Below, piece by piece: positions 1 to 8,028 of a stretch of DNA of 64,000 nt (positions are counted from its first letter, which is position 1; the number at the start of each line of letters is the position of its first letter). The notes below the pieces were generated by a model. It was not told where the DNA came from. It saw only the letters and a list, made by a program, of their open reading frames with translations, and did not search any database. This DNA comes from Acidimicrobiales bacterium (GTDB lineage: Bacteria; Actinomycetota; Acidimicrobiia; Acidimicrobiales; SZUA-35): assembly GCA_041394265.1 (NCBI GenBank), contig JAWKIO010000006.1, positions 1-64,000 of the forward strand, in the 5' to 3' direction. A program made the position numbers and the translations under genes.

Positions 1-176
1 AGGTAACGGACAGGTAACACGGGGGCGAGTCGAGCGGGCGTGGGCCACGGCGCAGTCTCGGCGATGGTCACGCTCCGCGCGCATGGGGTCGAGCCCGTAC
101 AAGCCTGTTTCGGGTCCGATCAGGAGTGTGGGCGTGGGGTTTCGAGAGCGCATGTTTCGATCGCCGCCGCGCCAGG

Positions 177-800
177 TCAGGCTGGCGACGCATCGTCCGG
201 CAGCTCCGCTCGTGGGTCAGCTTCGCCGTCGTGCTTCGGCTCGAGCGGCTCTTCGGCGCGGCCGAGGAACGCGAGGAACTTCTCGGCGGGTGACGCGGTG
301 GCGGCTACGTCGATCTCGGCGCTGTAGTGGTCGAGGTCGCGCTCGTGTCCGATGACGGCGTGGGCTGCGGTCAGACCATCTTCCCAGAGGCGGTTCGGAA
401 TCGCGAGCTGGTTTCGGGTGGGCCCCGCGATGTCCCAGCAGTGAGCGAGGACGTCGAACAGGTTGATACCGGCGGCGATGGATGCCGGGTACGAGCCGAA
501 CGGGAGATGGCAGGTTCGGGTGAGGTCGGTGCCGAGCCAGGCGTCCCTTGCGGTGGTAGCAGCGTTGCGGAGCGCTGCTCGATGGTCGGTTCCGAGGTGG
601 TCCCCTTTGGGGGTTCGGGGAGCGTCGGTGTCGCCACGAGCGAAAGCTGCGAACTTCAGCGTCACGGCGATCGAGTGGTTCAGGACGTCTCGCACCTGCC
701 AGCCGGGGCATCGCGAGTCGAGGCCGAGGTCAACGGTCTCGATGGCCTGACCCACTGTCACCTGGGCTTCGAGCGCTTCTGCCAATGCTGCCGGGTACAT
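177..800 (-). CDS. TIGR03086-type (DinB/maleylpyruvate isomerase-like) protein
   Basis: Predicted 207-residue protein. Near the N-terminus it has the CPGWQVRDVLNHS stretch typical of the mycothiol-dependent maleylpyruvate isomerase/DinB-like fold (TIGR03086 family), whose conserved His residues bind a metal. The family is associated with thiol-dependent or stress-related reactions, but no substrate can be read here. The ATG at 800 (MYPAALAEAL) fits the family start; an upstream in-frame ATG at 848 would add 16 unlikely residues. It is the last gene of a minus-strand series with the DUF1801, DUF1059, VOC and AraC genes, 61 bp after the DUF1801 gene. The C-terminal tail is rich in Glu, Asp and Ala and probably disordered. 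Confidence 0.75.
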   Translation of the reverse strand: MYPAALAEALEAQVTVGQAIETVDLGLDSRCPGWQVRDVLNHSIAVTLKFAAFARGDTDAPRTPKGDHLGTDHRAALRNAATTARDAWLGTDLTRTCHLPFGSYPASIAAGINLFDVLAHCWDIAGPTRNQLAIPNRLWEDGLTAAHAVIGHERDLDHYSAEIDVAATASPAEKFLAFLGRAEEPLEPKHDGEADPRAELPDDASPA

Positions 801-861
801 CGAGCCCAGGATCGCGCAGGATCCGGCGTGCTCGGAACCTTGTCTCATCAGACCGGGCGGG

Positions 862-1443
862 CTATCGGTCTCGGAGTCCCTTGCCGGCGAGGATGCGGGG
901 GGTGATCTTGTCGATGCGGCTCTCCCGGGTGCTGGCTTGTTTCGCCCCGGAGACGTAGAGGTTGTACTCGCGTTGGCGGCCGGGGGTGAGGTCGTAGAAC
1001 GCTTCGGCCAACTGATCGTGGGCTGCGAGCCGTTCGACGAGCTCGGGCGCGAGTTCCTCGTCGGGTCGTTCGGGGAGTTCGGTGCCGGCCTCTTCGTGCC
1101 CGATGGCTTCTCGGACGTAGGCGGTGATGGTGGCGGCGAGCTCCTCGACGTCGGCCACGGAGGTGAAGCGCATGCGCTTGGGGCCGTGGGTGTGCGGTCC
1201 TTGGGCGTGGAGCACGCCGTCGGGGTCGTCGAGGAGGACACCTTTGAAGAACATGAGGGCGAGGTGGTCGGAGAACTCCTGCAGCAGGACGATGTTCGCG
1301 TCATCGAGGCAGTAGCAGGGCTTGCCCCACTTGATCTCTTCGTCCAGCCCGCAGGCGAGCAGCACTGGCCGGATCGCGGTGATCTCGTCGGGCCACTGGG
1401 TGGAGGCGGCCAGGTAGGCGTCGACGTCGGGGAAGTCCTCCAC
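862..1443 (-). CDS. DUF1801/YdeI-like protein
   Basis: 193 residues from a GTG start. The early motif KWGKPCY is the signature of DUF1801 (YdhG/YdeI-like, an SCP2-like small fold), and the C-terminal half carries the YdeI tail with RQREYNLYVSGAKQ and RESRIDKI. Function is unknown; members are often next to glyoxalase and SRPBCC genes in actinobacteria. The GTG at 1443 overlaps the TAG stop of the DUF1059 gene by one base (TAGTG), which points to translational coupling. The frame stays open upstream to 1521, so a longer start is possible, but the family domain begins at VEDFPDVDAYLA. Confidence 0.75.
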   Translation of the reverse strand: MEDFPDVDAYLAASTQWPDEITAIRPVLLACGLDEEIKWGKPCYCLDDANIVLLQEFSDHLALMFFKGVLLDDPDGVLHAQGPHTHGPKRMRFTSVADVEELAATITAYVREAIGHEEAGTELPERPDEELAPELVERLAAHDQLAEAFYDLTPGRQREYNLYVSGAKQASTRESRIDKITPRILAGKGLRDR

Positions 1444-1682
1444 TACTGCTGTTCCGGGAGTTCGGCGAAGTCCTTCTTGGCTTGCCGGTACCAGCGCATC
1501 CCGGAGACCGGACGGCGCCACCGTGACTTCATGTCGTCGCGTGCCGGACGGTGTTCCTCGTCTCCGGAGGCGACCATCTCTTTGAGGTGGGCGTCTTGGG
1601 CGCTGATGATCTCGTCGGCGGTGTCGCCGTGGTGTTCCTGGCCACAGGGACCTCCGAGCTGTTGGCAGGTCATCGTCTTCAT
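1443..1682 (-). CDS. DUF1059 family small protein
   Basis: 79 residues starting MKTMTCQQLGG, the conserved N-terminus of DUF1059, with two cysteines (Cys6 and Cys13) that could bind metal. Typical members have about 55-80 residues, so this is full length. Function is unknown. It lies 46 bp after the VOC gene and its stop codon overlaps the GTG of the DUF1801 gene, so the two are probably co-translated. The C-terminal half, with KSRWRRPVSGMRWYRQAKKDF, is less typical of the family. Confidence 0.65.
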   Translation of the reverse strand: MKTMTCQQLGGPCGQEHHGDTADEIISAQDAHLKEMVASGDEEHRPARDDMKSRWRRPVSGMRWYRQAKKDFAELPEQQ

Positions 1683-1728
1683 CAGGGCGTGTTCTCCAGG
1701 ACTCGATGCGGCATTGGGGCGGGGTGGG

Positions 1729-2130
1729 TCAGGCTTGGGCGATGCGGACCAGGTTTCCGGAGGGGTCACGAAACGCGCAGTCCCGCACTCCCCAAGGCTG
1801 CGACTTCGGTTCCTGCAGCACCTCAGCGGCACCGGAAGCCCGGATCCTCTCGAAGGTCTCGTCGAGATCAGCAGCCGAGAAGATGGCCGCCTGGATCGAA
1901 CCCTTGGTGACGAGCTCAAGCAGGGCGTCACCGTCTTGTTGGGATCGCCCGCCGTGGGGCTGGGACAACACGACATCGACAGCCTGCCCGGGCGCACCGA
2001 CGGTGACCCAACGGAAGTCACCCCGCTTGACGTCGTTGCGCACTTCGAGGCCGAGCGCATCGCGGTAGAAGGCCAGCGCTTCTTCGGGATCGTGCACCGG
2101 GATGAACATGGTGGAGACAACAACGCTCAT
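1729..2130 (-). CDS. VOC family (glyoxalase/bleomycin-resistance fold) protein
   Basis: 133 residues with the vicinal-oxygen-chelate pattern: an N-terminal half containing FIPVHDPEEALAFYRDALG and a C-terminal half with CAFRDPSGNLVRI. VOC proteins use the paired beta-alpha-beta-beta-beta units for metal-dependent isomerase, dioxygenase or drug-binding roles; the substrate is not predictable. I chose the ATG at 2130 (MSVVVST); a TTG at 2139 is possible. It lies 75 bp downstream of the AraC-type regulator gene on the same strand, which may control it. Confidence 0.8.
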   Translation of the reverse strand: MSVVVSTMFIPVHDPEEALAFYRDALGLEVRNDVKRGDFRWVTVGAPGQAVDVVLSQPHGGRSQQDGDALLELVTKGSIQAAIFSAADLDETFERIRASGAAEVLQEPKSQPWGVRDCAFRDPSGNLVRIAQA

Positions 2131-2205
2131 GGCAGGCAACGCTACGAGGAGATCCGCACCGGGGCTTCTCCGATCCTGACCGATCGGCCGCCATGCGGGT
2201 GACGG

Positions 2206-2601
2206 CTACCGAGTCGGTCGGAGGTGGTGCATCGCCACACACGGTGGGACGGCCTCGAGATCACGGTGATCGAGCCGCTTGTACGCGGATGGGCTCATCC
2301 CCACGATCTCGGAGAACCGAGCGCTGAACGAACCCAGCGACGTACACCCAACAGCGAAGCAGGCGTCAGTGACCGAACTGCCCGACCTGAGCAGGGCCTG
2401 GGCGCGTTCGATCCTGCGGGTCATCAGATAGCTGTAGGGCGTTTCGGAGTAGGCGTCGCGGAACCGCCGCGAGAAATGGCCAGCCGACATGAACGCAGCC
2501 TCGGCCATCGCCGGAACGTCGAGCGGCTGCATGTAGTGCTGGTCGATGAAGTCTCGGGCTCGTCGCAGGCTCGCCAACTCGGCGAGCCGATCGGGCGTCA
2601 T
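2206..2601 (-). CDS. AraC-family helix-turn-helix regulator
   Basis: 131 residues made almost entirely of the two AraC/XylS helix-turn-helix units: first helix pair around residues 25-50 (VPAMAEAAFMSAGHFSRRF), second around 75-100 (VTDACFAVGCTSLGSFSARF), then the family ending GMSPSAYK. There is no ligand-binding domain, as in stand-alone AraC proteins next to VOC genes. The ATG at 2601 (MTPDRLAEL) is preferred. It heads the minus-strand gene run and is divergent from the DoxX gene across 128 bp, where a shared regulatory region would sit. Confidence 0.85.
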   Translation of the reverse strand: MTPDRLAELASLRRARDFIDQHYMQPLDVPAMAEAAFMSAGHFSRRFRDAYSETPYSYLMTRRIERAQALLRSGSSVTDACFAVGCTSLGSFSARFSEIVGMSPSAYKRLDHRDLEAVPPCVAMHHLRPTR

Positions 2602-2729
2602 CCCTCGACCGTAGCGACAAGCCCGCCGGGCAACGAGCGGGGGTGTTCGCATCGGTCAGGATCAGAGAAGTGGGTCCTCCCACGCGCTCTCTACCGTCGA
2701 CCTCGAATGACGTCACCTCGGAGGAGCAC

Positions 2730-3125
2730 ATGAGAAGACTCGGGATCGCGCTCACGTCGGTACTGGCGGCTGCCACGCTGTTCTCGGCGGCGGGCAAACT
2801 GGCCGGCCTGGACGAAGTCGAAGAGCTTCTCGACGACGTCGGCGTCCACGGTGTCCTGCGAGACGCTCTGCCGTTTATCCAGATTGCTGGCGCCACCGGA
2901 GCGATCGCTGGGCTGATCCGATGGCCAAGGCTTGGGATTGCCGCCACGATCGGGCTCTTCGCCTACTACGCGGGTGCCGTCCTGTTCCACCTCCGCGAGG
3001 ACGCCGACGGCTACGGCATCGCCGCCGGCTACGCAATCCTCGCCCTCGTCGCAACCGGGATCAGGACCCACACGACGGTCAACCGATCCGAAAGGGAGAT
3101 TGAGTCCGGTAGTGGTTCCGCGTGA
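2730..3125 (+). CDS. DoxX-like integral membrane protein
   Basis: 131 residues with four hydrophobic segments, in the order of DoxX-like proteins: about residues 5-22, 47-63, 68-90 and 97-113. These are small membrane proteins often co-regulated with AraC-type regulators; the biochemical role is unclear. The ATG at 2730 has a strong GGAGGAG ribosome site 5 bases upstream, which settles the start against upstream in-frame ATGs. It is transcribed away from the AraC gene. The hydrophilic C-terminus ends SEREIESGSGSA. Confidence 0.8.
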   Translation: MRRLGIALTSVLAAATLFSAAGKLAGLDEVEELLDDVGVHGVLRDALPFIQIAGATGAIAGLIRWPRLGIAATIGLFAYYAGAVLFHLREDADGYGIAAGYAILALVATGIRTHTTVNRSEREIESGSGSA

Positions 3126-3220
3126 GCGACCTGTGCCTGTCCGCAGTCCTTGCGGCGCGCTGAGCCCCTGACCCTGGACGAGGGACTCCCTGGTCGCCGG
3201 GCACCCACCCCGGTGAATCC

Positions 3221-4414
3221 CTAAGGGCCTGTCGTCGATCCGCGGTTCGGATGGTGGAGGGTTGAGACCTCTGCGTCCGGTAGCGGTCGGGCATTGTTCC
3301 ATCGGGCACCGAGCGCCTGGTCGAGTTGGGCGTCGATGGCGGGGAAGAGGTGGCCGTAGGTGCCGAGGGTGACGTTGATCGTGGAGTGGCCCATCCGTTC
3401 CATGATCGCTCGAGGGTGAGCGCCCTCGGCGATGAGGAACGCCGCGTAGGTGTGCCTGAGATCGTGGAATCTGGTGCCGTTGGGAAGACCGGATCGGAGG
3501 ACGGCGGGCTGGAAGTGGCGGGGGTACCAGTTGGAGTGGCGGAGTGGCCCGCCGTCGGGGCCCTCGAAGACGAGGTCGTTCTGCTTCTTGGTGGCGAGGT
3601 AGGGGGTGAGTTCGGCGACGAGGGGTTCGGGTAGTCCGACGGAGCGGCGGGAGTAGGTCTTGGTAGGGCCGATGTTGAAGCCGCCGTAGGCCTCGTCGGC
3701 CGATTCGGAGACTTCGACGCGGCGGCGCATGAGGTTGATCCTCGAGACGCGGAGCGCGCCGATTTCGCCGGCTCGGAGTCCGGTGTAGGCGGCGAAGCGG
3801 ACGAGGAGGGCGTAGTCGGGGTAGCCGCCTTCTCGGTGACTGGCGCCACGCTGGAGCGGGGGCGGGTCCTGGATCGCTTCGGCGAGGGTCATGACCTGGT
3901 CGTCGGTGAGGAAGATCATCTCCTGCTTCACCGGTCGGGGTGCTTTGATGTCCATGACGGGGTTGTTCTTCACCACGCCGGAGCGGACGGCGAGCTTGAA
4001 GACGAGTCGCATGACGTCGCGGATGTTGCGGACGGTGCCGGCGCCCTTGCCTTGGGCGGAGAGCCGGGCGAGGAAGGTGAGCACCTCGGGGTGGTCGATC
4101 GACCCGATGGCGCGGTCGCCGAACTCGGGGAGGAGATGGTTTCGCAGAATCGAGTCGTAGCTCTCCCGTGTCTTGGGCTTGAGGTGGGCGGTGGTCTCGA
4201 TCCACTTCTCGGCCCATTCGCCGAAGGGCTGTCGGCCGCGTTGGGGGTCGACCCAGTCGTGGCGGACGATGTCGGCTTCGACGGTGTTGGCGTAGCGCTG
4301 GGCGTCGACCTTTCGCTTGTAGGTCTTCTTGCGCTGCTTGCCGTCGGGCCCGCGGTAGTAGACGTCCCATCGGCGTTCGCCTGATGGTGTGGTGCGCGGC
4401 TGGATGCTGGCCAT
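3221..4414 (-). CDS. Tyrosine recombinase / phage-type integrase
   Basis: 397-residue site-specific recombinase. It has an N-terminal AP2-like arm-binding part (GERRWDVYYRGPDGKQRKK), a SAM-like core-binding domain (about residues 60-150), and a catalytic domain with Arg214 (YTGLRAGEIGAL), probable Lys252, the box HDLRH at 317-321, His343 (MGHS) and the nucleophile Tyr353 (GTYGHLFP). All expected active-site residues are present, so it is probably functional. It would insert and excise a mobile element. An excisionase-like gene lies 68 bp upstream on the same strand, which is the usual pairing. I could not find att repeats or a tRNA target next to it. Confidence 0.92.
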   Translation of the reverse strand: MASIQPRTTPSGERRWDVYYRGPDGKQRKKTYKRKVDAQRYANTVEADIVRHDWVDPQRGRQPFGEWAEKWIETTAHLKPKTRESYDSILRNHLLPEFGDRAIGSIDHPEVLTFLARLSAQGKGAGTVRNIRDVMRLVFKLAVRSGVVKNNPVMDIKAPRPVKQEMIFLTDDQVMTLAEAIQDPPPLQRGASHREGGYPDYALLVRFAAYTGLRAGEIGALRVSRINLMRRRVEVSESADEAYGGFNIGPTKTYSRRSVGLPEPLVAELTPYLATKKQNDLVFEGPDGGPLRHSNWYPRHFQPAVLRSGLPNGTRFHDLRHTYAAFLIAEGAHPRAIMERMGHSTINVTLGTYGHLFPAIDAQLDQALGARWNNARPLPDAEVSTLHHPNRGSTTGP

Positions 4415-4482
4415 GACGGTGTCCTTCCCGGTCGGGTCGTGCTGGTGACGCTAGGTCGATGGTGTGACGCGAATCGGCCGGT

Positions 4483-4689
4483 TCAGTCGAAGTGCTTCTG
4501 GGGGACGGTGCGGGCGTCGATCCAGTCCTCGACGTCGGAGCGGCGGAACATCACGTACTTGCCAACCTTGATGAACGAGATGCGGTTCTCTTCGACGAGG
4601 CGGCGGACGAATCGTTCGGATCGGCCGAGGAGGGTGGCGACGTCGCCGATGTCGATGAGGCCTTGGTTGAGTTCGTCGACGGTGCTCAT
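4483..4689 (-). CDS. Excisionase-like MerR/HTH_17 DNA-binding protein
   Basis: 68 residues of the HTH_17/Xis type: IGDVATLLGRSERFVRRLVEE followed by the wing ISFIKVGKYVMFRRSDVEDWI. Such proteins bind and bend DNA to steer an integrase toward excision. Two starts compete. The ATG at 4704 forms ATGA with the stop of the upstream peptidase gene but has no ribosome site. The ATG at 4689 has AAAGGA six bases upstream and is preferred. It lies between the integrase and the peptidase genes on the same strand. Confidence 0.85.
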   Translation of the reverse strand: MSTVDELNQGLIDIGDVATLLGRSERFVRRLVEENRISFIKVGKYVMFRRSDVEDWIDARTVPQKHFD

Positions 4690-4700
4690 GGGTGTTCCTT

Positions 4701-5888
4701 TCATGGTGTGGTTGTGCGGGCGAGGGCGTTGTCGAGCCAGGTAGGCCAGTCGGTGGCGGGTCCGGGGTGGTAGCAGCCGCTGGTGGGCGCTGCCGTCGGT
4801 GGGATCGGCGTGCCGCGGAGGATGGCGAGCAGGAGGGGTTGGGGGCAGACGGCTTGGCCGTAGGCGCGGATGCCAAGGTGGAGGTGGGGTCCGGTGGTGT
4901 TGCCGGCACCGGGGGTGCCCGGCTGTCCGCCGCTGAGGCCGATGGTCTGTCCGGCGGTGACGTCGTCGCCGACTGCGACGGCGACGGTGGAGAGGTGGCA
5001 GTAGGTGTAGATGGCGCCGTCGGTCCCGGCGATGATGACGGTGTTGCCGCAACGGCCACCGCTCGCCGGATAGACGCCGGCGTCGCCGATGGATGTAGTG
5101 ACCCGTCCGTCGACGATCGCGAAGAGCGGCGTGCCGACCGGCAGTCCGATGTCGTGGGCCGGGTAGTCGTGGTGGCTGCGGACGGCGATCGCTTCGGTGG
5201 CGTAGGCGACAGGGGCGGGGTAGGCGTAGCCGGCGACGACGGGCCCGATCGACGAGAGGGTGCCGGTGTAGCGGGCGGCCCATTCGAGGACCAGGTCGAC
5301 GTAGGCGCGTGAGCGGTTGTAGGCGAAGATTGCGGCTTCTATGTCGTCGACCCGGCCATGCGGGCAGAGGTGAGCTACGGCGGCGGGGATGGCGTCGTGG
5401 ACGTTGTTGGGGTCCCGGATGCCGTCGCGGTTGCCGTCTTGGCCGAAGATCGCCCAGGACGAGGGGATGAACTGGAACGGACCGACGGCCCGGTCCCACA
5501 AGGTGTCACCGTCGTAGCGGCCGTCGTCGGTATCGGGGATGCGGGCGGTGCCGTTGGTGCCGTTGAGCGGGATGCCGATGATGGCGGGGCTGATGGTGCC
5601 GTCGGGCTGGAGCGTCGCGCCGCCGAATCGTCCGTGATCGGACTCGATCTTGCCGATCCCGGCAACGACCTGCCACGGAAGCCCCGGGCACGCCGCGGAC
5701 TGGGCGGCGTAGAGCTGCAGCAGCAGAGGCGGGATGTCCGCGACAGCGTCTTCCGAGGGGTCGAAGAGGGCATGGCCATCCGATGCTGATGCGCTGGCGG
5801 TCCCGGCGGCGAGGGCGGAGAGTCCGAACACCGCTGCGAGCGGCGTGGCGAGGACGGCGAGTCCGCCGAAGAGGAGCTTCGCGATCAT
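4701..5888 (-). CDS. Secreted lytic transglycosylase-M23 peptidase fusion
   Basis: 395 residues. A signal peptide or membrane anchor spans about residues 1-33. A goose-lysozyme/SLT-like transglycosylase domain (about 50-210) has the likely catalytic Glu82 in GIGKIESDHG and the motif AVGPFQFIPSSW. An M23 (LytM) domain (about 235-370) has HDIGLPVGTPLFAIVDG and HLHLG. The protein would cut both glycan strands and peptide cross-links outside the membrane. Such two-domain hydrolases are typical of conjugative or integrative elements of Gram-positive bacteria, where they open the wall for DNA transfer. The neighbouring excisionase and integrase genes fit that reading. It could alternatively serve the Tad pilus encoded nearby. 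Confidence 0.88.
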   Translation of the reverse strand: MIAKLLFGGLAVLATPLAAVFGLSALAAGTASASASDGHALFDPSEDAVADIPPLLLQLYAAQSAACPGLPWQVVAGIGKIESDHGRFGGATLQPDGTISPAIIGIPLNGTNGTARIPDTDDGRYDGDTLWDRAVGPFQFIPSSWAIFGQDGNRDGIRDPNNVHDAIPAAVAHLCPHGRVDDIEAAIFAYNRSRAYVDLVLEWAARYTGTLSSIGPVVAGYAYPAPVAYATEAIAVRSHHDYPAHDIGLPVGTPLFAIVDGRVTTSIGDAGVYPASGGRCGNTVIIAGTDGAIYTYCHLSTVAVAVGDDVTAGQTIGLSGGQPGTPGAGNTTGPHLHLGIRAYGQAVCPQPLLLAILRGTPIPPTAAPTSGCYHPGPATDWPTWLDNALARTTTP

Positions 5889-6181
5889 CTGCCGCCCCCA
5901 AGCGATTCACCTTCCCGCATCCAGACCGGCCGGGCCAGTTCGAAGCGGTCCCCGTCTCGGTGGTGGAGGAGCAGGCCGAGACTCGTCAGAGGGGACCGGC
6001 CGCCGCCGATAGCGGCGTGCCTAGCGATCCGAGCTACGAGCCGACGATGCATGCCTCATCTGTGGCCCGTCGACCCCAGTGATTGGGACACGCCCTTCGA
6101 TGCGCCCAACGTGCGTCGCCCGAGTGGGCTCACCCAACGGGCAGACAGAGGCTGTCACACCCTCTGTCTACGCTGGAGCAC

Positions 6182-6637
6182 ATGAAGGTGTTCGTTTCGC
6201 ACAAGGACTCCGACGCCAACCTCGCGCGGACTGTCGTCCAGGCTCTCGAGGCCTTGGGCGTTCCCGCTTACCTGGATGTTCTCGATGACCGGCTCCTGCG
6301 AGGGCCGGAGCTGGCTGCTCAGATTCGATCACGAATGGCGACCTGTAGCCATTTGATCGCCGTCGTGTCGCAGGCGACCGCCAAGTCCTGGTGGGTTCCG
6401 TGGGAGATCGGCGTGGCAAGTGAACGAACCATGCCGCTCGCCTCGTTCACCTCGCAGCCCTCGCTCCTGCCTGACTACTTGCGTACGTGGCCGTTCATGT
6501 CTCGGTCGGGCGAAATAGCTACTTACGTCGAGGAGGCTCGCCGGTTCGACCGAGAGACTAGGTCGGTCACGGCCTCGGCAGCGCGAGGCGGTTGGGCCGA
6601 CTTTCATCGCAATCTGAAGTCTAGATTGGGTCAGTAG
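6182..6637 (+). CDS. TIR-domain protein of a Thoeris-like defence operon
   Basis: 151 residues, nearly all TIR domain: strand A VFVSHKDSDANLA, the BB-loop region YLDVLDDRLLRGPELA, strand D CSHLIAVVS, and the SWWVPWEIGVA motif with Glu75 at the position of the catalytic Glu of TIR NADases. Such enzymes split NAD+ or convert it into cyclic ADP-ribose-like messengers. The ATG at 6182 starts directly on strand A. It is the first gene of a four-gene plus-strand operon with a TIR-like protein 22 bp downstream, a caspase-like protease and a RyR-like protein. I infer a role in making or modulating an infection signal. It is divergent from the peptidase/integrase genes. Confidence 0.8.
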   Translation: MKVFVSHKDSDANLARTVVQALEALGVPAYLDVLDDRLLRGPELAAQIRSRMATCSHLIAVVSQATAKSWWVPWEIGVASERTMPLASFTSQPSLLPDYLRTWPFMSRSGEIATYVEEARRFDRETRSVTASAARGGWADFHRNLKSRLGQ

Positions 6638-6659
6638 TTTTGTATTCGAAGGGAAGTGC

Positions 6660-7031
6660 ATGACATCTAAGAAAGTAGTATTCGTGGCCTTCGCAATCGA
6701 GGATCAACGCCAGCGTGATCTTCTCAAAGGCCAGTCCCTCCACCCCCGCGCCCCGTACGAATTCGTCGACATGTCCGTGAAGGAACCCTACGCCTCGGCA
6801 TGGAAGGAGAAGGTTCGGACGCGGATTCGTAGGTCCGACGGTGTCATCGTTCTTGTGAGCAGGAACTCGCTGAAATCGACGGGGCAGAAGTGGGAGATTG
6901 AGTGTGCGAGAGCAGAGAAGAAGCCGGTCCGCGGTATATGGGCCTATTCGACTGACCGAACGAGCTTGAGCGGCGTCGCCACTTTCGTATGGAACGATTC
7001 CAATATCAGCTCGTTCATAGATTCGCTGTAA
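6660..7031 (+). CDS. TIR-like (MTH538/ThsB-type) signalling protein
   Basis: 123 residues of the MTH538/DUF1863 TIR-like fold used by ThsB proteins: strand A VVFVAFAIEDQ, then LLKGQSL, YEFVDMSVKEPY, RIRRSDGVIVLVSRNS, and KWEIECA with Glu79 as the candidate catalytic residue. In Thoeris systems ThsB senses phage infection and makes an NAD-derived cyclic messenger. The ATG at 6660 has GGGAAG upstream. Only 4 bp separate it from the caspase gene, so the two are almost certainly co-expressed. Its sequence is visibly less GC-rich than the surrounding genes, which suggests recent acquisition. It is only distantly similar to the TIR protein just upstream. Confidence 0.82.
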   Translation: MTSKKVVFVAFAIEDQRQRDLLKGQSLHPRAPYEFVDMSVKEPYASAWKEKVRTRIRRSDGVIVLVSRNSLKSTGQKWEIECARAEKKPVRGIWAYSTDRTSLSGVATFVWNDSNISSFIDSL

Positions 7032-7035
7032 GCCG

Positions 7036-8028
7036 ATGCGCAAGGCTCTTATTGTTGGCATCGACTTTTACAACGCGATCTCTCACCTGTCGGGCTGTGT
7101 GTACGACGCCCGTAGCGTCGAGTCCGTCCTTACTCGACACGCTGATGGCACGTTGAACTTCCCTTCGCCGCAGGTGATGACGGCGGTGGACGAGGGGACG
7201 GCCATTTCCAAGGTGCAGCTCAAGCAGGCTATCCGACAGCTATTTGAAGGGGATTCGGAGATCGCCCTCCTTTATTTCGCCGGCCACGGCTACGTCGAGG
7301 ATACAGGCGGATTTCTTTGCGCGAGTGATTCTGAAACCGGCGATGACGGTGTGTCCCTCCATGAGGTGATGACTCTCGCGAATAAATCGGCAGCGACGAA
7401 CAAGGTGATAATCCTCGATAGCTGTCACAGCGGTGCAGCGGGTACCAATCCGATTATGCGAAACCTGGCAGAGTTGGCGGAGGGACTGACGATACTGACG
7501 GCATCAACTGCAGACCAGGTGGCGTACGAGAAGGAAGGTGGAGGGGCAGGCGTCTTCACCAGCCTCTTCGTCGATGCGCTGCACGGAGCGGCGGCGAACT
7601 TGGTAGGTGATATTACGCCGGGGAGCATCTATGCGCACGTCGACCAATCTCTGGGTCCGTGGGCGCAGAGGCCTGTATTTCGAACCAACGTCAAGACTTT
7701 TGTATCGCTCCGCAAAGCACTGCCGCCGATCGCCCTTGATGACCTGCAAGCCCTTGGTCGACTCTTTCCCAGTCCGGATTTTGAGTTCCCGCTGGACCCG
7801 ACCTACGAACCTCAACGATCATCTGATGAGATCAGCGATCCCCGCATACCAGATCCCGATCCCGTGCATACAGCCGACTTCCGCATTCTGCAAAGCTGTG
7901 TGCGTGTGAATCTTGTTCGACCGGTTGTCGCCCCGCATATGTGGAATGCTGCGATGGAGAGCAGGAGCTGCGAACTGACGGTTCTGGGTCAGCACTATTG
8001 GAACTTAGTAAACGAAGGGCTGATCTAG
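7036..8028 (+). CDS. Caspase-like (peptidase C14) effector protease
   Basis: 330 residues. Residues 1-200 form a caspase-hemoglobinase fold: RKALIVGIDFY at the N-terminus, His84 in LLYFAGHGY and Cys130 in VIILDSCHSGA form the catalytic dyad, and LTASTADQVAYE follows. The last 110-130 residues match nothing I know; they may bind a ligand or target. Caspase-like proteases activated by a TIR-made cyclic nucleotide define type IV Thoeris, so here the protein is probably the cell-killing effector. The RyR-like gene starts at the very next base after its stop. Dormancy or suicide by protein cleavage is inferred. Confidence 0.85.
   Translation: MRKALIVGIDFYNAISHLSGCVYDARSVESVLTRHADGTLNFPSPQVMTAVDEGTAISKVQLKQAIRQLFEGDSEIALLYFAGHGYVEDTGGFLCASDSETGDDGVSLHEVMTLANKSAATNKVIILDSCHSGAAGTNPIMRNLAELAEGLTILTASTADQVAYEKEGGGAGVFTSLFVDALHGAAANLVGDITPGSIYAHVDQSLGPWAQRPVFRTNVKTFVSLRKALPPIALDDLQALGRLFPSPDFEFPLDPTYEPQRSSDEISDPRIPDPDPVHTADFRILQSCVRVNLVRPVVAPHMWNAAMESRSCELTVLGQHYWNLVNEGLI

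Noticed and set aside
937..2202. Long plus-strand open frame opposite the DUF1801/VOC genes
   Set aside because: Gly/Val-rich antisense shadow; the minus-strand genes carry recognisable family signatures.
3126..3220. tRNA or att site beside the integrase
   Set aside because: No cloverleaf or matching direct repeat found by eye between this stretch and 20015-20303.
2691..4370. Long minus-strand open frame of 559 codons over the integrase
   Set aside because: Arg/Pro-rich shadow of the integrase and DoxX genes in another frame; no domain, and the overlapping genes have clear motifs.
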